Shown here piece after piece: positions 1 to 11,530 of a stretch of 64,000 nucleotides of DNA. Location: contig NC_091195.1 of NCBI RefSeq assembly GCF_040958095.1, positions 23,644,817 through 23,708,816 of the forward strand, read 5' to 3'. Source of the stretch: Procambarus clarkii (taxonomy: Eukaryota; Arthropoda; Malacostraca; Decapoda; Cambaridae). Under the pieces are notes generated by a model. The model had not been told where the DNA came from. It did not search any database and saw only the letters and a list, made by a program, of their open reading frames with translations. Position 1 is the stretch's first letter; each line of letters begins with the position of its first letter. The position numbers were made by a program, and so were the translations under genes.

Positions 1-3000
1 GAGAGGGATGCAGGTGCTCATGAGAGTGATGCTGGTGCTCATGAGAGTGATGCAGGTGCTCATGAGAGGAATGCAGGTGCTCATGAGAGGGATGCTGGTG
101 CTCATGAGAGTGATGCAGGTGCTCATGAGAGGGATGCAGGTGCTCATGAGAGGGATGCAGGTGCTCATGAGAGTGATGCTGGTGCTCATGAGAGTGATGC
201 AGGTGCTCATGAGAGGGATGCAGGTGCTCATTAGAGGAATGCAGGTGCTCATGAGAGGGATGCAGGTGCTCATGAGATGGATGCAGGTGTTCATGGGAGG
301 GATGCAGGTGCTCATGAGAGGGATGCTGGTGCTCATGAGGATGATGCTGGTGCTCATGAGAGGGATGCTGGTGCTCATGAGAGTGATGCTGGTGCTCATG
401 AGAGTGATGCAGGTGCTCATGAGAGTGATGCAGGTGCTCATGAGAGTGATGGTGGTGCTCATGAGAGGGATGCAGGTGCTCATGAGAGTGATGCTGGTGC
501 TCATGAGAGTGATGCAGGTGCTCATGAGAGGAATGCAGGTGCTCATGAGAGGGATGCTGGTGCTCATGAGAGGGATGCAGGTGCTCATGAGAGGGATGCA
601 GGTGCTCATGAGAGTGATGCTGGTGCTCATGAGAGTGATGCAGGTGCTCATGAGAGGAATGCAGGTGCTCATTAGAGGGATGCTGGTGCTCATGAGAGTG
701 ATGCAGGTGCTCAAGAGAGGGATGCAGGTGCTCATGAGAGGGATGCAGGTGCTCATGAGAGTGATGCTGGTGCTCATGAGAGTGATGCAGGTGCTCATGA
801 GAGGGATGCAGGTGCTCATGAGAGGGATGCAGGTGCTCATGAGAGGGATGCAGGTGCTCATGAGATGGATGCAGGTGTTTATGGGAGGGATGCAGGTGCT
901 CATGAGAGGGATGCTGGTGCTCATGAGGATGATGCTGGTGCTCATGAGAGGGATGCTGGTGCTCATGAGAGTGATGCTGGTGCTCATGAGAGTGATGCAG
1001 GTGCTCATGAGAGGGATGCAGGTGCTCATGAGAGTGATGCTGGTGCTCATGAGAGGGATGCAGGTGCTCATGAGAGTGATGCTGGTGCTCATGAGAGTGA
1101 TGCAGGTGCTCATGAGAGGAATGCAGGTGCTCATGAGAGGGATGCTGGTGCTCATGAGAGTGATGCAGGTGCTCATGAGAGGGATGCAGGTGCTCATGAG
1201 AGTGATGCTGGTGCTCATGAGAGTGATGCAGGTGCTCATGAGAGGGATGCAGGTGCTCATGAGAGGGATGCAGGTGCTCATGAGAGGGATGCAGGTGCTC
1301 ATGAGATGGATGTAGGTGTTCATGGGAGGGATGCAGGTGCTCATGAGAGGGATGCTGGTGCTCATGAGGATGATGCTGGTGCTCATGAGAGGGATGCTGG
1401 TGCTCATGAGAGTGATGCTGGTGCTCATGTGAGTGATGCAGGTGCTCATGAGAGGGTTGCAGGTGCTCATGAGAGTTATGCTGGTGCTCATGAGAGGGAT
1501 GCAGGTGCTCATGAGAGGGATGCAGGTGCTCATGAGAGGGATGCAGGTGCTCATGAGAGGGATGCAGGTGCTCATGAGAGGGATGCAGGTGCTCATGAGA
1601 GGGATGCAGGTGCTCATGAGAGGGATGCAGGTGCTCATGAGAGGGATGCAGGTGCTCATGAGAGTGATGCAGGTGCTCATGAGAGGGATGCAGGTGTTCA
1701 TGAGAGGGAAGCAGGTGCTCATGAGAGGGATGCAGGTGCTCATGAGAGGGATGCAGGTGCTCATGAGAGGGATGCAGGTGCTCATGAGAGGGATGCAGGT
1801 GTTCATGAGAGGGATGCAGGTGCTCATGAGAGTGATGCAGGTGCTCATGAGAGTGATGCAGGTGCTCATGAGAATGATGCAGGTGCTCATGAGAGGGATG
1901 CAGGTGCTCATGAGAGGGATGCAGGTGCTCATGAGAGAGATGCAGGTGCTCATGAGAGGGATGCAGGTGCTCATGAGAGAGATGCAGGTGTTCATGAGAG
2001 GGTATGCTGGTGCGCATGAGAGTGATGCAGGTGCTCATGAGAGGGATGCAGGTGCTCATGAGAGGGATGCAGGTGCTCATGAGAGTGATGCATTTGCTCA
2101 TGAGAGGGATGCAGGTGTTCATGAGAGGGATGCAGGTGCTCATGAGAGGGATGCAGGTGCTCATGAGAGGGATGCAGGTGCTCATGAGTGTGATGCTGGT
2201 GCTCATGAGAGTGATGCAGGTGCTCATGAGAGGGATGCAGGTGCTCATGAGAGGGATGCAGGTGCTCATGAGAGGGGTGCAGGTGCTCATGAGAGGGATG
2301 CAGGTGTTCATGAGAGGAATGCAGTTGCTCATGAGAGTGATGCAGGTGTTCATGAGAGTGATGCAGGTGCTCATGAGAGTGATGCAGGTGCTCATGAGAG
2401 GGATGCAGGTGCTCATGAGAGGGATGCAGGTGCTCATGAGAGGGATGCAGGTGTTCATGAGAGTGATGCTGGTGCTCATGAGGATGATGCTGGTGCTCAA
2501 GAGAGGGATGCTGGTGCTCATGAGAGGGATGCAGGTGCTCATGAGAGTGATGCTGGTGCTCATGAGAGTGATGCAGGTGCTCATGAGAGGGATGCAGGTC
2601 CTCATGAGAGGGATGCAGGTGCTCATGAGAGGGATGCAGCTGCTCATGAGATGGATGCAGGTGTTCATGGGAGGGATGCAGGTGCTCATGAGAGGGATGC
2701 CGGTGCTCATGACAAAGATGCAGGTGCTCATGACAAGGATGAAGGTGCTCATGAGAGTGATGCTGGTGCTCATGAGAGGGATGCAGGTGCTCATAACAAG
2801 GATGCAGGTGCTCATGAGAGTGGTGCTGGTGCTCATGAGAGGGATGGTGGTGCTCATGAGAGTGATGCAGGTGCTCATGAGAGTGACGCAGGTGCTCATG
2901 AGAGGGATGGTGGTGCTCATGAGAGTGATGCAGGTGCTCATGAGAGTGATGCAGGTGCTCATGAGAGGGATGGTGGTGCTCATGAGAGTGATGCAGGTGC

Positions 3001-6000
3001 TCATGGGATGGATGCAGGTGCTCATGAGAGGGATGCAGGTGCTCATGAGAGTGATGCAGGTGCTCATGAGAGTGATGCTGGTGCTCATGAGAGGGATGCA
3101 GGTGCTCATGGGAGGGATGCAGGTGCTCATGAGAGGGATGCAGGTGCTCATGAGAGGGATGGTGGTGCTCATGAGAGTGATGCAGGTGCTCATGAGAGTG
3201 ATGCTGGTGCTCATGAGAGGGATGGTGGTGCTCATGAGAGTGATGCAGGTGCTCATGAGAGTGATGCTGGTGCTCATGGGAGGGATGCAGGTGCTCATGG
3301 GAGGGATGCATGTGCTCATGAGAGTGATGCTGGTGCTCATGGGAGGGATGCAGGTGCTCATGAGAGGGATGCTGGTGCTCATGAGAGGGATGCAGGTGCT
3401 CATGAGAGGAATGCAGGTGCTCATGAGAGGGATGCTGGTGCTCATGAGAGGGATGCAGGTGCTCATGAGAGGGATGCAGGTGCTCATGAGAGTGATGCAG
3501 GTGCTCATGAGAGGAATGCAGGTGCTCATTAGAGGGATGCTGGTGCTCATGAGAGTGATGCAGGTGCTCAAGAGAGGGATGCAGGTGCTCATGAGAGGGA
3601 TGCAGGTGCTCATGAGAGTGATGCTGGTGCTCATGAGAGTGATGCAGGTGCTCATGAGAGGGATGCAGGTGCTCATGAGAGGGATGCAGGTGCTCATGAG
3701 AGGGATGCAGGTGCTCATGAGATGGATGCAGGTGTTTATGGGAGGGATGCAGGTGCTCATGAGAGGGATGCTGGTGCTCATGAGGATGATGCTGGTGCTC
3801 ATGAGAGGGATGCTGGTGCTCATGAGAGTGATGCTGGTGCTCATGAGAGTGATGCAGGTGCTCATGAGAGGGATGCAGGTGCTCATGAGAGTGATGCTGG
3901 TGCTCATGAGAGGGATGCAGGTGCTCATGAGAGTGATGCTGGTGCTCATGAGAGTGATGCAGGTGCTCATGAGAGGAATGCAGGTGCTCATGAGAGGGAT
4001 GCTGGTGCTCATGAGAGTGATGCAGGTGCTCATGAGAGGGATGCAGGTGCTCATGAGAGTGATGCTGGTGCTCATGAGAGTGATGCAGGTGCTCATGAGA
4101 GGGATGCAGGTGCTCATGAGAGGGATGCAGGTGCTCATGAGAGGGATGCAGGTGCTCATGAGATGGATGTAGATGTTCATGGGAGGGATGCAGGTGCTCA
4201 TGAGAGGGATGCTGGTGCTCATGAGGATGATGCTGGTTTCTCATGAGAGGGATGCTGGTGCTCATGAGAGTGATGCTGGTGCTCATGTGAGTGATGCAGG
4301 TGCTCATGAGAGGGATGCAGGTGCTCATGAGAGTTATGCTGGTGCTCATGAGAGGGATGCAGGTGCTCATGAGAGGGATGCAGGTGCTCATGAGAGGGAT
4401 GCAGGTGCTCATGAGAGGGATGCAGGTGCTCATGAGAGGGATGCAGGTGCTCATGAGAGGGATGCAGGTGCTCATGAGAGGGATGCAGGTGCTCATGAGA
4501 GTGATGCAGGTGCTCATGAGAGGGATGCAGGTGTTCATGAGAGGGAAGCAGGTGCTCATGAGAGGGATGCAGGTGCTCATGAGAGGGATGCAGGTGCTCA
4601 TGAGAGGGATGCAGGTGCTCATGAGAGGGATGCAGGTGTTCATGAGAGGGATGCAGGTGCTCATGAGAGTGATGCAGGTGCTCATGAGAGTGATGCAGGT
4701 GCTCATGAGAATGATGCAGGTGCTCATGAGAGGGATGCAGGTGCTCATGAGAGGGATGCAGGTGCTCATGAGAGAGATGCAGGTGCTCATGAGAGGGATG
4801 CAGGTGCTCATGAGAGAGATGCAGGTGTTCATGAGAGGGTATGCTGGTGCGCATGAGAGTGATGCAGGTGCTCATGAGAGGGATGCAGGTGCTCATGAGA
4901 GGGATGCAGGTGCTCATGAGAGTGATGCATTTGCTCATGAGAGGGATGCAGGTGTTCATGAGAGGGATGCAGGTGCTCATGAGAGGGATGCAGGTGCTCA
5001 TGAGAGGGATGCAGGTGCTCATGAGTGTGATGCTGGTGCTCATGAGAGTGATGCAGGTGCTCATGAGAGGGATGCAGGTGCTCATGAGAGGGATGCAGGT
5101 GCTCATGAGAGGGGTGCAGGTGCTCATGAGAGGGATGCAGGTGTTCATGAGAGGAATGCAGTTGCTCATGAGAGTGATGCAGGTGTTCATGAGAGTGATG
5201 CAGGTGCTCATGAGAGTGATGCAGGTGCTCATGAGAGGGATGCAGGTGCTCATGAGAGGGATGCAGGTGCTCATGAGAGGGATGCAGGTGTTCATGAGAG
5301 TGATGCTGGTGCTCATGAGGATGATGCTGGTGCTCAAGAGAGGGATGCTGGTGCTCATGAGAGGGATGCAGGTGCTCATGAGAGTGATGCTGGTGCTCAT
5401 GAGAGTGATGCAGGTGCTCATGAGAGGGATGCAGGTCCTCATGAGAGGGATGCAGGTGCTCATGAGAGGGATGCAGGTGCTCATGAGATGGATGCAGGTG
5501 TTCATGGGAGGGATGCAGGTGCTCATGAGAGGGATGCCGGTGTCATGACAAAGATGCAGGTGCTCATGACAAGGATGAAGGTGCTCATGAGAGTGATGCT
5601 GGTGCTCATGAGAGGGATGCAGGTGCTCATAACAAGGATGCAGGTGCTCATGAGAGTGGTGCTGGTGCTCATGAGAGGGATGGTGGTGCTCATGAGAGTG
5701 ATGCAGGTGCTCATGAGAGTGACGCAGGTGCTCATGAGAGGGATGGTGGTGCTCATGAGAGTGATGCAGGTGCTCATGAGAGTGATGCAGGTGCTCATGA
5801 GAGGGATGGTGGTGCTCATGAGAGTGATGCAGGTGCTCATGGGATGGATGCAGGTGCTCATGAGAGGGATGCAGGTGCTCATGAGAGTGATGCAGGTGCT
5901 CATGAGAGTGATGCTGGTGCTCATGAGAGGGATGCAGGTGCTCATGGGAGGGATGCAGGTGCTCATGAGAGGGATGCAGGTGCTCATGAGAGGGATGGTG

Positions 6001-6315
6001 GTGCTCATGAGAGTGATGCAGGTGCTCATGAGAGTGATGCTGGTGCTCATGAGAGGGATGGTGGTGCTCATGAGAGTGATGCAGGTGCTCATGAGAGTGA
6101 TGCTGGTGCTCATGGGAGGGATGCAGGTGCTCATGGGAGGGATGCAGGTGCTCATGAGAGTGTTGCTGGTGCTCATGGGAGGGATGCAGGTGCTCATGAG
6201 AGGGATGCTGGTGCTCATGAGAGGGATGCAGGTGCTCATGAGAGGGATGCAGGTGCTCATGAGAGGGATGCAGGTGCTCATGAGAGGGATGCAGGTGCTC
6301 ATGAGAGGGATGAGG
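1..6315. repeat. 21-bp minisatellite array (runs off left edge)
   Basis: About 300 head-to-tail copies of a 21-bp unit of the form gatgcaggtgctcatgagag plus g or t. Units vary at a few positions (gca/gct, agg/agt, occasional ttc for ctc). Because 21 is a multiple of three and the unit has no stop in most frames, several frames on both strands stay open for hundreds of codons. They read as heptapeptides: DAGAHER or MQVLMRG on +, HPSHEHL on -. Single-base indels at about 4236 and 5546 shift frame without disturbing the DNA periodicity, as expected for a non-coding satellite. No initiation context, splice sites or unique flanking coding sequence supports a gene. Confidence 0.97.
533..6230. repeat. 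~2.85-kb higher-order repeat within the 21-bp array (two copies)
   Basis: Rare variant units recur at a fixed offset. The unit with gctcatt (in-frame tag) lies at 664 and 3521. The gatggatgcaggtgtttatg variant lies at 865 and 3722. The ggtatgctggtgcgcatgag variant lies near 2000 and 4837. The offset is 2857 bp left of the ctcatgaggatgatg variant and 2837 bp right of it. The change is explained by one extra base at about 4236 plus loss of one 21-bp unit. A further one-base loss at about 5546 makes the offset 2836. Copy 1 spans about 533-3390 and copy 2 about 3391-6230. This indicates a recent segmental duplication of the array. Confidence 0.85.
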
Positions 6316-6949
6316 TGAAGGACCACTCAGAATGGGGTAAAGAGGTTGATGATGATTGTGACCTCTGGGATCTTTTAAGGAAAAGGGTTGGCTGAGGTGT
6401 AGGGGTGATTGTGGTGGAAATGTATCTAGGTTGAATGGCATAAGAGGCGTGTTTCTGTCGATGTCAGTGCATGATGAGGTGGTAAAGGGTGGGTGGACAG
6501 GAGCAGCAGGTGTAGATAGAACTGGTGATCTCGAGTAGTATAGTCCTGGGTGAGAATTGCCAGTTGTCAAAACGTTTTCTGTGGTGTACAGAGAACCCTC
6601 CGCGTAGGCAGGGAAACTATGGAAGATGTACCTGCTGAATGATATGGGAAAAGTGAGGAGTGTTCCATGGTACAAATACTGGGGGAGCCCCTATGAGTGA
6701 AGGTGGAACATGGATGACAGAGAGCTTCTGGTGTTCAAGATACATTGGAACATTTTCAACAAATACACGGATGTTTCCTTGGCAATGGAACATGGCAGAG
6801 TTCTCAGAAACACTGTGCTTATTATGGCTTTACATCTTACATGTATAGAGTTCTTACCACTTTAGGCATATTATATAGTAGCTCTATCTAGATATCAAAC
6901 ATTCTGCTTGTAACTCATTTTGTATGTATGGACTTTTCCTAAAATAAAC
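6316..6949. other. Single-copy-looking spacer, no gene recognised
   Basis: Non-repetitive sequence between the 21-bp array and the ATT microsatellite. A minus-strand frame runs from here into the array, but it opens with a non-ATG codon and its first ~115 codons resemble no family I know. No splice-bounded exon or mobile-element motif was recognised. Confidence 0.5.
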
Positions 6950-6970
6950 TATTATTATTATTATTATTAA

Positions 6971-7037
<67 letters not shown>
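6950..7037. repeat. (ATT)n microsatellite
   Basis: About 29 near-perfect tandem ATT triplets with one interruption (aat) near 6969. The array directly abuts the motif aactagctgtacccggccac, so it may be the 3' tail of a dispersed element on the minus strand. Confidence 0.97.
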
Positions 7038-7084
7038 ACTAGCTGTACCCGGCCACGCGTTGCTGTGGCTCTGCAACACATGTG
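7038..7084. repeat. Possible terminal fragment of a dispersed repeat
   Basis: The sequence actagctgtacccggccac followed by gcgttgctgtggctctgcaa resembles a terminal motif that I recall from many arthropod dispersed repeats. A related motif (actagcaggcaacccgtgtt) occurs at about 12280. The family is not assigned; a Repbase or Dfam search would decide. Confidence 0.35.
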
Positions 7085-7455
7085 CATTGCTGAGCACAGC
7101 AACCTTCCCCCGTCTCCCAGTCCTCCCTACCATCCCCTCTCCCCCGTCCTCTCGTCCTCCCAATCATTCCCCGTCCCTTCATCCTCCCAACCATTCCCCA
7201 TTCCCCCATCCCCTCGTCCTCCCCACCCTTCCCCCTTTTCCCTGTCCCCTCATCCTCCCCACCTTCCCCCACTCCAGTGTCCCCACATCCTCCCCACCAT
7301 TCCCCACTCCACCATCCCTTCGTCCTTCCCCACCATTACCTCCTCCTCTGTCCCCTCGTCCTCCCCACCATCCCCCACTCCCGTCCCCTCATCCTCCCCA
7401 CCATTCCCCACTCCCGTCCCCTCATCCTCCCCACCATCCCCCACTCTCTCGTCCG
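7085..7455. repeat. C-rich imperfect tandem repeat (~33 bp)
   Basis: Pyrimidine-rich low-complexity tract. In its right half a unit of about 33 bp is clear, containing cccctcatcctccccaccat followed by tccccactcccgt. The left half is more diverged. The proline/serine-rich frames it opens are artefacts. Confidence 0.85.
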
Positions 7456-7459
7456 ATAC

Positions 7460-8324
7460 AGCTCAATTCCAATGCAATGTCACACAAAATAATTAAATCA
7501 AAATTAAAATAAATGGAATTCTATGAAATTTCCATTTGTCAATGCAATTGGAAACATTGAAATGGAATAGTAACATATATAGTATAGCGGGTGTTGCTCT
7601 TACGTGCAACAGATGGCGCTGTTTCTTAAAAAAAGAATGTTTTTACCTGTGTCAGGTGTGGCATTTATACTTGTATTTACAGAATGAATGGTATAGAAAC
7701 AACACAGCTGAATTCCAACGCAATGTCCCAGAAAATAATTAAATCAAAATTAAAATAAATCGAAATCTATGAAAATTATATTTATCAATGCAGTCTGAAA
7801 CATTGAAATGGAATCGTAACATATTTAGTATAGCCTCTGTTGCTATTATGAGCAACAGGTGGCGCCCTTAACCCTCCCAAAAAAATGCTTTTACCTGTCA
7901 CAAGTGTGGTATCTATATAGTAGGTATATAAAAACACTCATGTATTCGAATGGAACGTTGTGTCAAAATTTCAAAGCAATCTGGGAAGAACTTTTGGAGA
8001 TTACAGCGTGTGTTGCTCTTATATGCAACAGATGCGCTGTTTAAAAAAAACAAAACATGTTTTTTCCTGTCATAGGTGAAGCATGAATATAGTAGTATAC
8101 AAAAACGCGCGCCTATTTGAATGCAACTTTGTGTCAAAATTTCAAAGGAATCGGTAAAGAGGTTTCGATGATTTCCCTCACATGAAAAACACATGAAAAA
8201 CGCAGTTTTTTTAAAAAGTATTTTTTTTTCCTGTCACAGACGTGACATCTATATAGTATGTATATATATACCCGCTCAGATGCGAAAAGAACGTTGTGTG
8301 ATAATTTCAAAGCAATCGGTGAAG
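7460..8324. repeat. Diverged ~175-245-bp tandem dispersed-type repeat
   Basis: Several diverged copies follow one another. caattccaatgcaatgtc plus aaaataattaaatcaaaatt recurs at 7465 and 7709, about 244 bp apart. tgttgctcttacgtgcaacagatggcgctgttt recurs in variant form near 7593, 7828 and 8008. Copies at about 7950, 8120 and 8290 carry aacgttgtgt followed by aatttcaaagcaatc. The pattern resembles the tandem 3' regions of degenerate non-LTR elements. No coding motif was found. Confidence 0.6.
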
Positions 8325-9005
8325 ATGTTGGTGTATGGGGTCGTTGAGGGAGAGGGTAAGCAGTGATGGGATGTTGGTGTATGGGGTGGTGGAGGATGAG
8401 GGTAAGCAGTGATGGGATGTTGGTGTATGGGGTGGTGGAGGGTGAGGGTAAGCAGTGATGGGATGTTGGTGTATGGGGTGGGGGAGGGAGAGGGTAAGCA
8501 GTGATGGATGTTGGTGTATGGGGTGGTGGAGGGAGAGGGTAAGCAGTGATGGGATGTTGGTGTATGGGGTGGAGGAGAGTGAGGGTAAGCAGTGATGGAT
8601 GTTGGTGTATGGGGTGGTGGAGGGAGAGGGTAAGCAGTGATGGGATGTTGGTGTATGGGGTGGTGGAGGGTGAGGGTAAGCAGTGATGGGATGTTGGTGT
8701 ATGGGGTGGTGGAGGAGAGTGAGGGTAAGCAGTGATGGATGTTGGTGTATGGGGTGGTGGAGGGAGAGGGTAAGCAGTGATGGGATGTTGGTGTATGGTG
8801 TGGTCGAGGGAGAGGGTAAGCAGTGATGGGATGTTGGTGTATGGGGTGGTAGAGGGTGAAGGTAAGCTGTGATGGGATGTTGGTGTATGGGGTGGTGGAG
8901 GGAGAGGGTAAGCAGTGATGGGATGTTGGTGTATGGGGTGGTGGAGGGTGACGGTAAGCAGTGATGGGATGTTGGTGTATGGGGTGGTGAAGAGAGGGGA
9001 AAGTA
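8325..9005. repeat. 46-bp minisatellite
   Basis: About 15 copies of a ~46-bp unit containing gatgttggtgtatggggtgg and gagggagagggtaagcagtg. Some copies lack two g residues (44 bp). Its open minus-strand frames (HTPTSHHCLPSP...) are continuous with the retrotransposon gag-like frame to the right. Confidence 0.95.
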
Positions 9006-9300
9006 GTGATGGGATGTAGGTAAGGAATATTAGGATGATTTTGAGCTGCACTGGAGTAGGACACAGAGGTATGATGGGTGTGCTGATTGAAAGGAAGTTG
9101 ATGAGCAGCGTTTGTGTTGTTAGTGGGAGATGGATGTTGATGCTGGTTAGATCCAAGTGCTTTCAGGGCTTGTTTCCTACTTGGGCATTGTTTGTCTACA
9201 GCACTGTGAGGGCCTTGACAATTGGCGCAGTTGAGGGATCTGCAGGGGGACATTTTCACCACAAGTGTCTAGGAGCAGAGCATTTTGAGCAGATTTATTG
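9006..9300 (-). mobile_element. LINE ORF1 (gag-like) zinc-knuckle fragment
   Basis: The minus-strand frame beginning near 9262 contains CANCQGPHSAVDKQC, a C-x2-C-x3-H-x6-C knuckle. In ORF1 proteins of Jockey/I-type non-LTR retrotransposons this is typically the last knuckle of a series. It is followed by a low-complexity P/H/T/S stretch that runs straight into the 46-bp array. Preceding knuckles and the rest of the element are missing, so this is a dead fragment. ORF1 proteins bind element RNA; no function is expected here. Confidence 0.7.
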
Positions 9301-9324
9301 TAGTGCTTTACATTACGTACTTAT

Positions 9325-9862
9325 CTATTTGTACTTACCTAATTGTGCTTGTGGGGGTTGAGCTCTGGCTCTTTGGTTCCGCCTCTCAACTGTCAATCAA
9401 CTAATGTACAGGTTCCCGAGCCTACTTGGCTCTATCATATCTACACTTGAAACTGTGTATGGAGTCAGCCTCCACCACATCACTGTCTAATGCATTCCAT
9501 TTGTCTATTACTCTGACACTGAAAATATTCTTTCTAGCGTCTCTATGGCTCATTTGGGCACTCAATTTCCACGTGTTTCCCTTAGTGTGTGTGCCCCTTG
9601 TGGTGAATAGTCTGTCTTTATCTACCCTATCAATTCCTCTCAGAATCTTGTATGTGGTGGTCATGTCCCTTCTAACTCTTCTGTCTCCCAGTGACGTGAG
9701 GTTTAATTCCCGTAGTCTCTCCTCTTAGCTCATGCCCCTCAGTTCGGGTACTAGTCTGGTGGCAAACCTTTGAATCTTTTCCAGTTTAGTCTTATGCTTT
9801 ACTAGATATGGACTCCATGCTGGAGCCGCATACTCCAGGATTGGTCTGACATATGTGGTAAG
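9325..9862 (-). mobile_element. LINE 3' end: RT C-terminus plus 3' tail (5'-truncated)
   Basis: Read on the minus strand from 9862, the translation runs TTYVRPILEYAAPAWSPY, then RFATRLVPELRGM, a stop, EERLRELNLTSL and finally SFKCRYDRAK. This is the C-terminal end of a CR1/Rex-like ORF2. It is followed by the 3' tail gagaggcggaaccaaagagc and caacccccacaagcacaat (read on -). The same family occurs at 23.0-24.3, 25.0-25.7 and 35.0-35.4 kb. One in-frame stop and loss of everything upstream make it inactive. Confidence 0.85.
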
Positions 9863-10239
9863 TGGTGGTCCATATGTAGTACACAACGCACGTGTTTCAT
9901 GTGCGTTGTGATAGCACTTAAAGCACTGAATGAGGGTGAGTTATTTAGTTGGCTTGAGGGAAGAGGAACAGATGCTGGTGTTCAGAACTTTGATTCCTGT
10001 CTGTAACTCGCGCCTGTCTGTTAAGTACCTGCCGGAGGCTGCATGTGCACAACTTGCCAGATTTCACTTTCAATCATGAAATTTCGTGTCTTCTGTAAGG
10101 CCATGATTGGTATGTGTTTGTTTGTATGTTCATTTGTGTAATTACCCATATGTAGTTAGAGGATAAGAGCTTCAATACTGGTGTCCTGTCTCACCTACTA
10201 CCTTTCTCATAGGATTTTGAAACTGCTGGTGATTTAGCA
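9863..10239. other. Spacer, no gene recognised
   Basis: Unique-looking A/T-moderate sequence between two LINE remnants. No exon-like open frame, tRNA box or repeat family was recognised. Confidence 0.4.
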
Positions 10240-11260
10240 ACCGCGCGCGTCTCTCATTTTTTCCGTTTACATTCTACATCTGTGTTCGTAAAAGAGAATT
10301 TCGGAAACTTTCCGGCAACGATGCTTTCTAAGCTGGAGTTTGTAGCCTCTTGATCAAGACTTTGCAAGTTTTTAAAATTTCTCCTAGTGATTGTGTTCAT
10401 TCCTATCGAGATTTTGTACATAGTGATCATATCTCCTCTTTTCTTTATATTAGCGTTTGCACTTTTACCACCTCAAGTTTTTATACAACTGTTATATACT
10501 CCACTTTTATATGGACACCATACAACTGTTATATACTCCACTTTTATATGGTCACCATACAACTGTTATATACTCCACTTTTATATGGTCACCATACAAC
10601 TGTTATATACTCCACTTTTATATGGTCACCATACAACTGTTATATACTCCACTTTCACTCACAAGAATGTCGCGAATCATTCATTATTTCCTCATCCATG
10701 AATATGAAAACAATTTTGAACATTGTAAAAAGTGTAGTGTAGGCTCCTCTCACAATGCTTTTGATGTAATCCTCTGTTGACAGTTACTATCCAGAACCAC
10801 CCTTAGATCTCTTTGTCCAGTTCTTTAACTTTTCACATAACATATAGATTGTTTGTTGCTTATTTTCTCTTATTCTACATTTCATTACGTGGCATTTGTC
10901 CTCATTAAATTCCACCAGCCATGTGTTACTCCATTCACTTATTTTTCCTAGGTCATTTTCAAGAGCTTGATAGCCATCTTAGAGCCTTAGAGCCTCTAAG
11001 TAGTAAGTTAGAATCATCTACAAACATGTTCATGTAACCTGAATTCCTTCCCATAGATGGTTTATATAGACAAAGAACATTACTGGCTCTTGAACTGAAC
11101 CTTATGGTACTCCACTGGTAACATTTCGCCTGTCTGTTACACTGCATCTGATCAATGCCCTAATTTTTCTGACAGTTTCTTTTCATCCACGTGAATAGTC
11201 TACTTGTCGGGGTCCCTCTCATTGTTCCAGCTTCGTGTGTGTGTCTATTCTCTCCTAATT
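10240..11260 (-). mobile_element. Degenerate LINE reverse transcriptase, C-terminal half, split by a tandem array
   Basis: Read on minus from 11260, frameshifted translations give SVTDRRNVTSGVP (RT motif B region), YMNMFVDDSNLL (motif C, normally FADD), DLGKISEWSNTWLVEFNEDK, STEDYIKSIVRGAYTTLF, VEYITVVW and RRGDMITMYKI. These blocks are in the order expected for a CR1-like ORF2 palm, thumb and C-terminus. The 37-bp array at 10475-10662 sits between the last two blocks. Stops and shifts are frequent, so this is an old pseudogene. It belongs to a different family from the copies ending in the shared gagaggcggg tail. Confidence 0.75.
10475..10662. repeat. 37-bp tandem array inside a LINE remnant
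   Basis: About five copies of a 37-bp unit containing acaactgttatatactccac followed by ttttatatggtcaccat. Read on minus, the unit encodes (K)VEYITVVW-stop-PYKSG. This matches the RT C-terminal block (LEYAxVVWSPYK in relatives) expected at exactly this place in the surrounding LINE. The array therefore appears to have grown from the LINE's own coding sequence. Confidence 0.93.
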
Positions 11261-11263
11261 AAA

Positions 11264-11430
11264 GGTTGAGCTTCGGCTCTTTGGTCTCGCCTCTCACCTG
11301 TTAATCAACTGAAGTCATGTACCTATTAGGCTCTATCATATATTAACTTTTGAAAATATGTATGGAGTCTGCCTCTGGCATCACAGCCTAATTCATTGTG
11401 TGTGCGCGTACTCACCTAGTTGTGAGTACA
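11264..11430 (-). mobile_element. LINE 3'-tail fragments
   Basis: Minus-strand sequence here contains gagaggcgagaccaaagagc, ccgaagctcaaccttt and, at 11408-11425, actcacaactaggtgagtac. These are diverged pieces of the 3' tail shared by the LINE copies at 24.2, 25.7 and 35.4 kb. Only the tail and a short piece of the C-terminal coding end (ATGGAGTCTGCCTC on +) remain. Confidence 0.6.
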
Positions 11431-11444
11431 AACACACACACAGA

Positions 11445-11530
11445 ACCTATGGGGCCTCACGGCTTAGTGGACAGCACTCTGGGGTCGTAGTCCTAAGGGT
11501 CCCGGTTCGATCCCCGGCAGAGGCAGAAAC
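11445..11530 (+). mobile_element. tRNA-derived SINE head
   Basis: An A-box-like segment (cacggcttagtgg) at 11457-11469 and a perfect B box (ggttcgatccc) at 11503-11513 are spaced as in a tRNA. The ends gcctc and gaggc can pair. The T-arm has a central mismatch and the anticodon arm is irregular, so it is not a functional tRNA gene but the pol III promoter head of a SINE. The following ggtgtgtgtgtgtttgtttt is a simple tail. Confidence 0.7.

Noticed and set aside
1..6315. CRISPR-like array
   Set aside because: Repeat units abut directly with no unique spacers, and the context is a eukaryotic satellite.
1992..6675. Minus-strand histidine-rich frames of 818-946 codons (HPSHEHL repeats)
   Set aside because: They are produced by the stop-free 21-bp unit, exist in several frames and on both strands, survive frame-shifting indels equally well, and the longest opens at a non-ATG codon in unique sequence with no recognisable domain.
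7060..7512. Proline/serine-rich 140-150-codon frames
   Set aside because: Overlapping frames over a C-rich tandem repeat; periodicity artefact.
11445..11530. tRNA gene
   Set aside because: A and B boxes are present, but the T stem has a central mismatch and the anticodon arm does not fold properly, so it is a SINE head.
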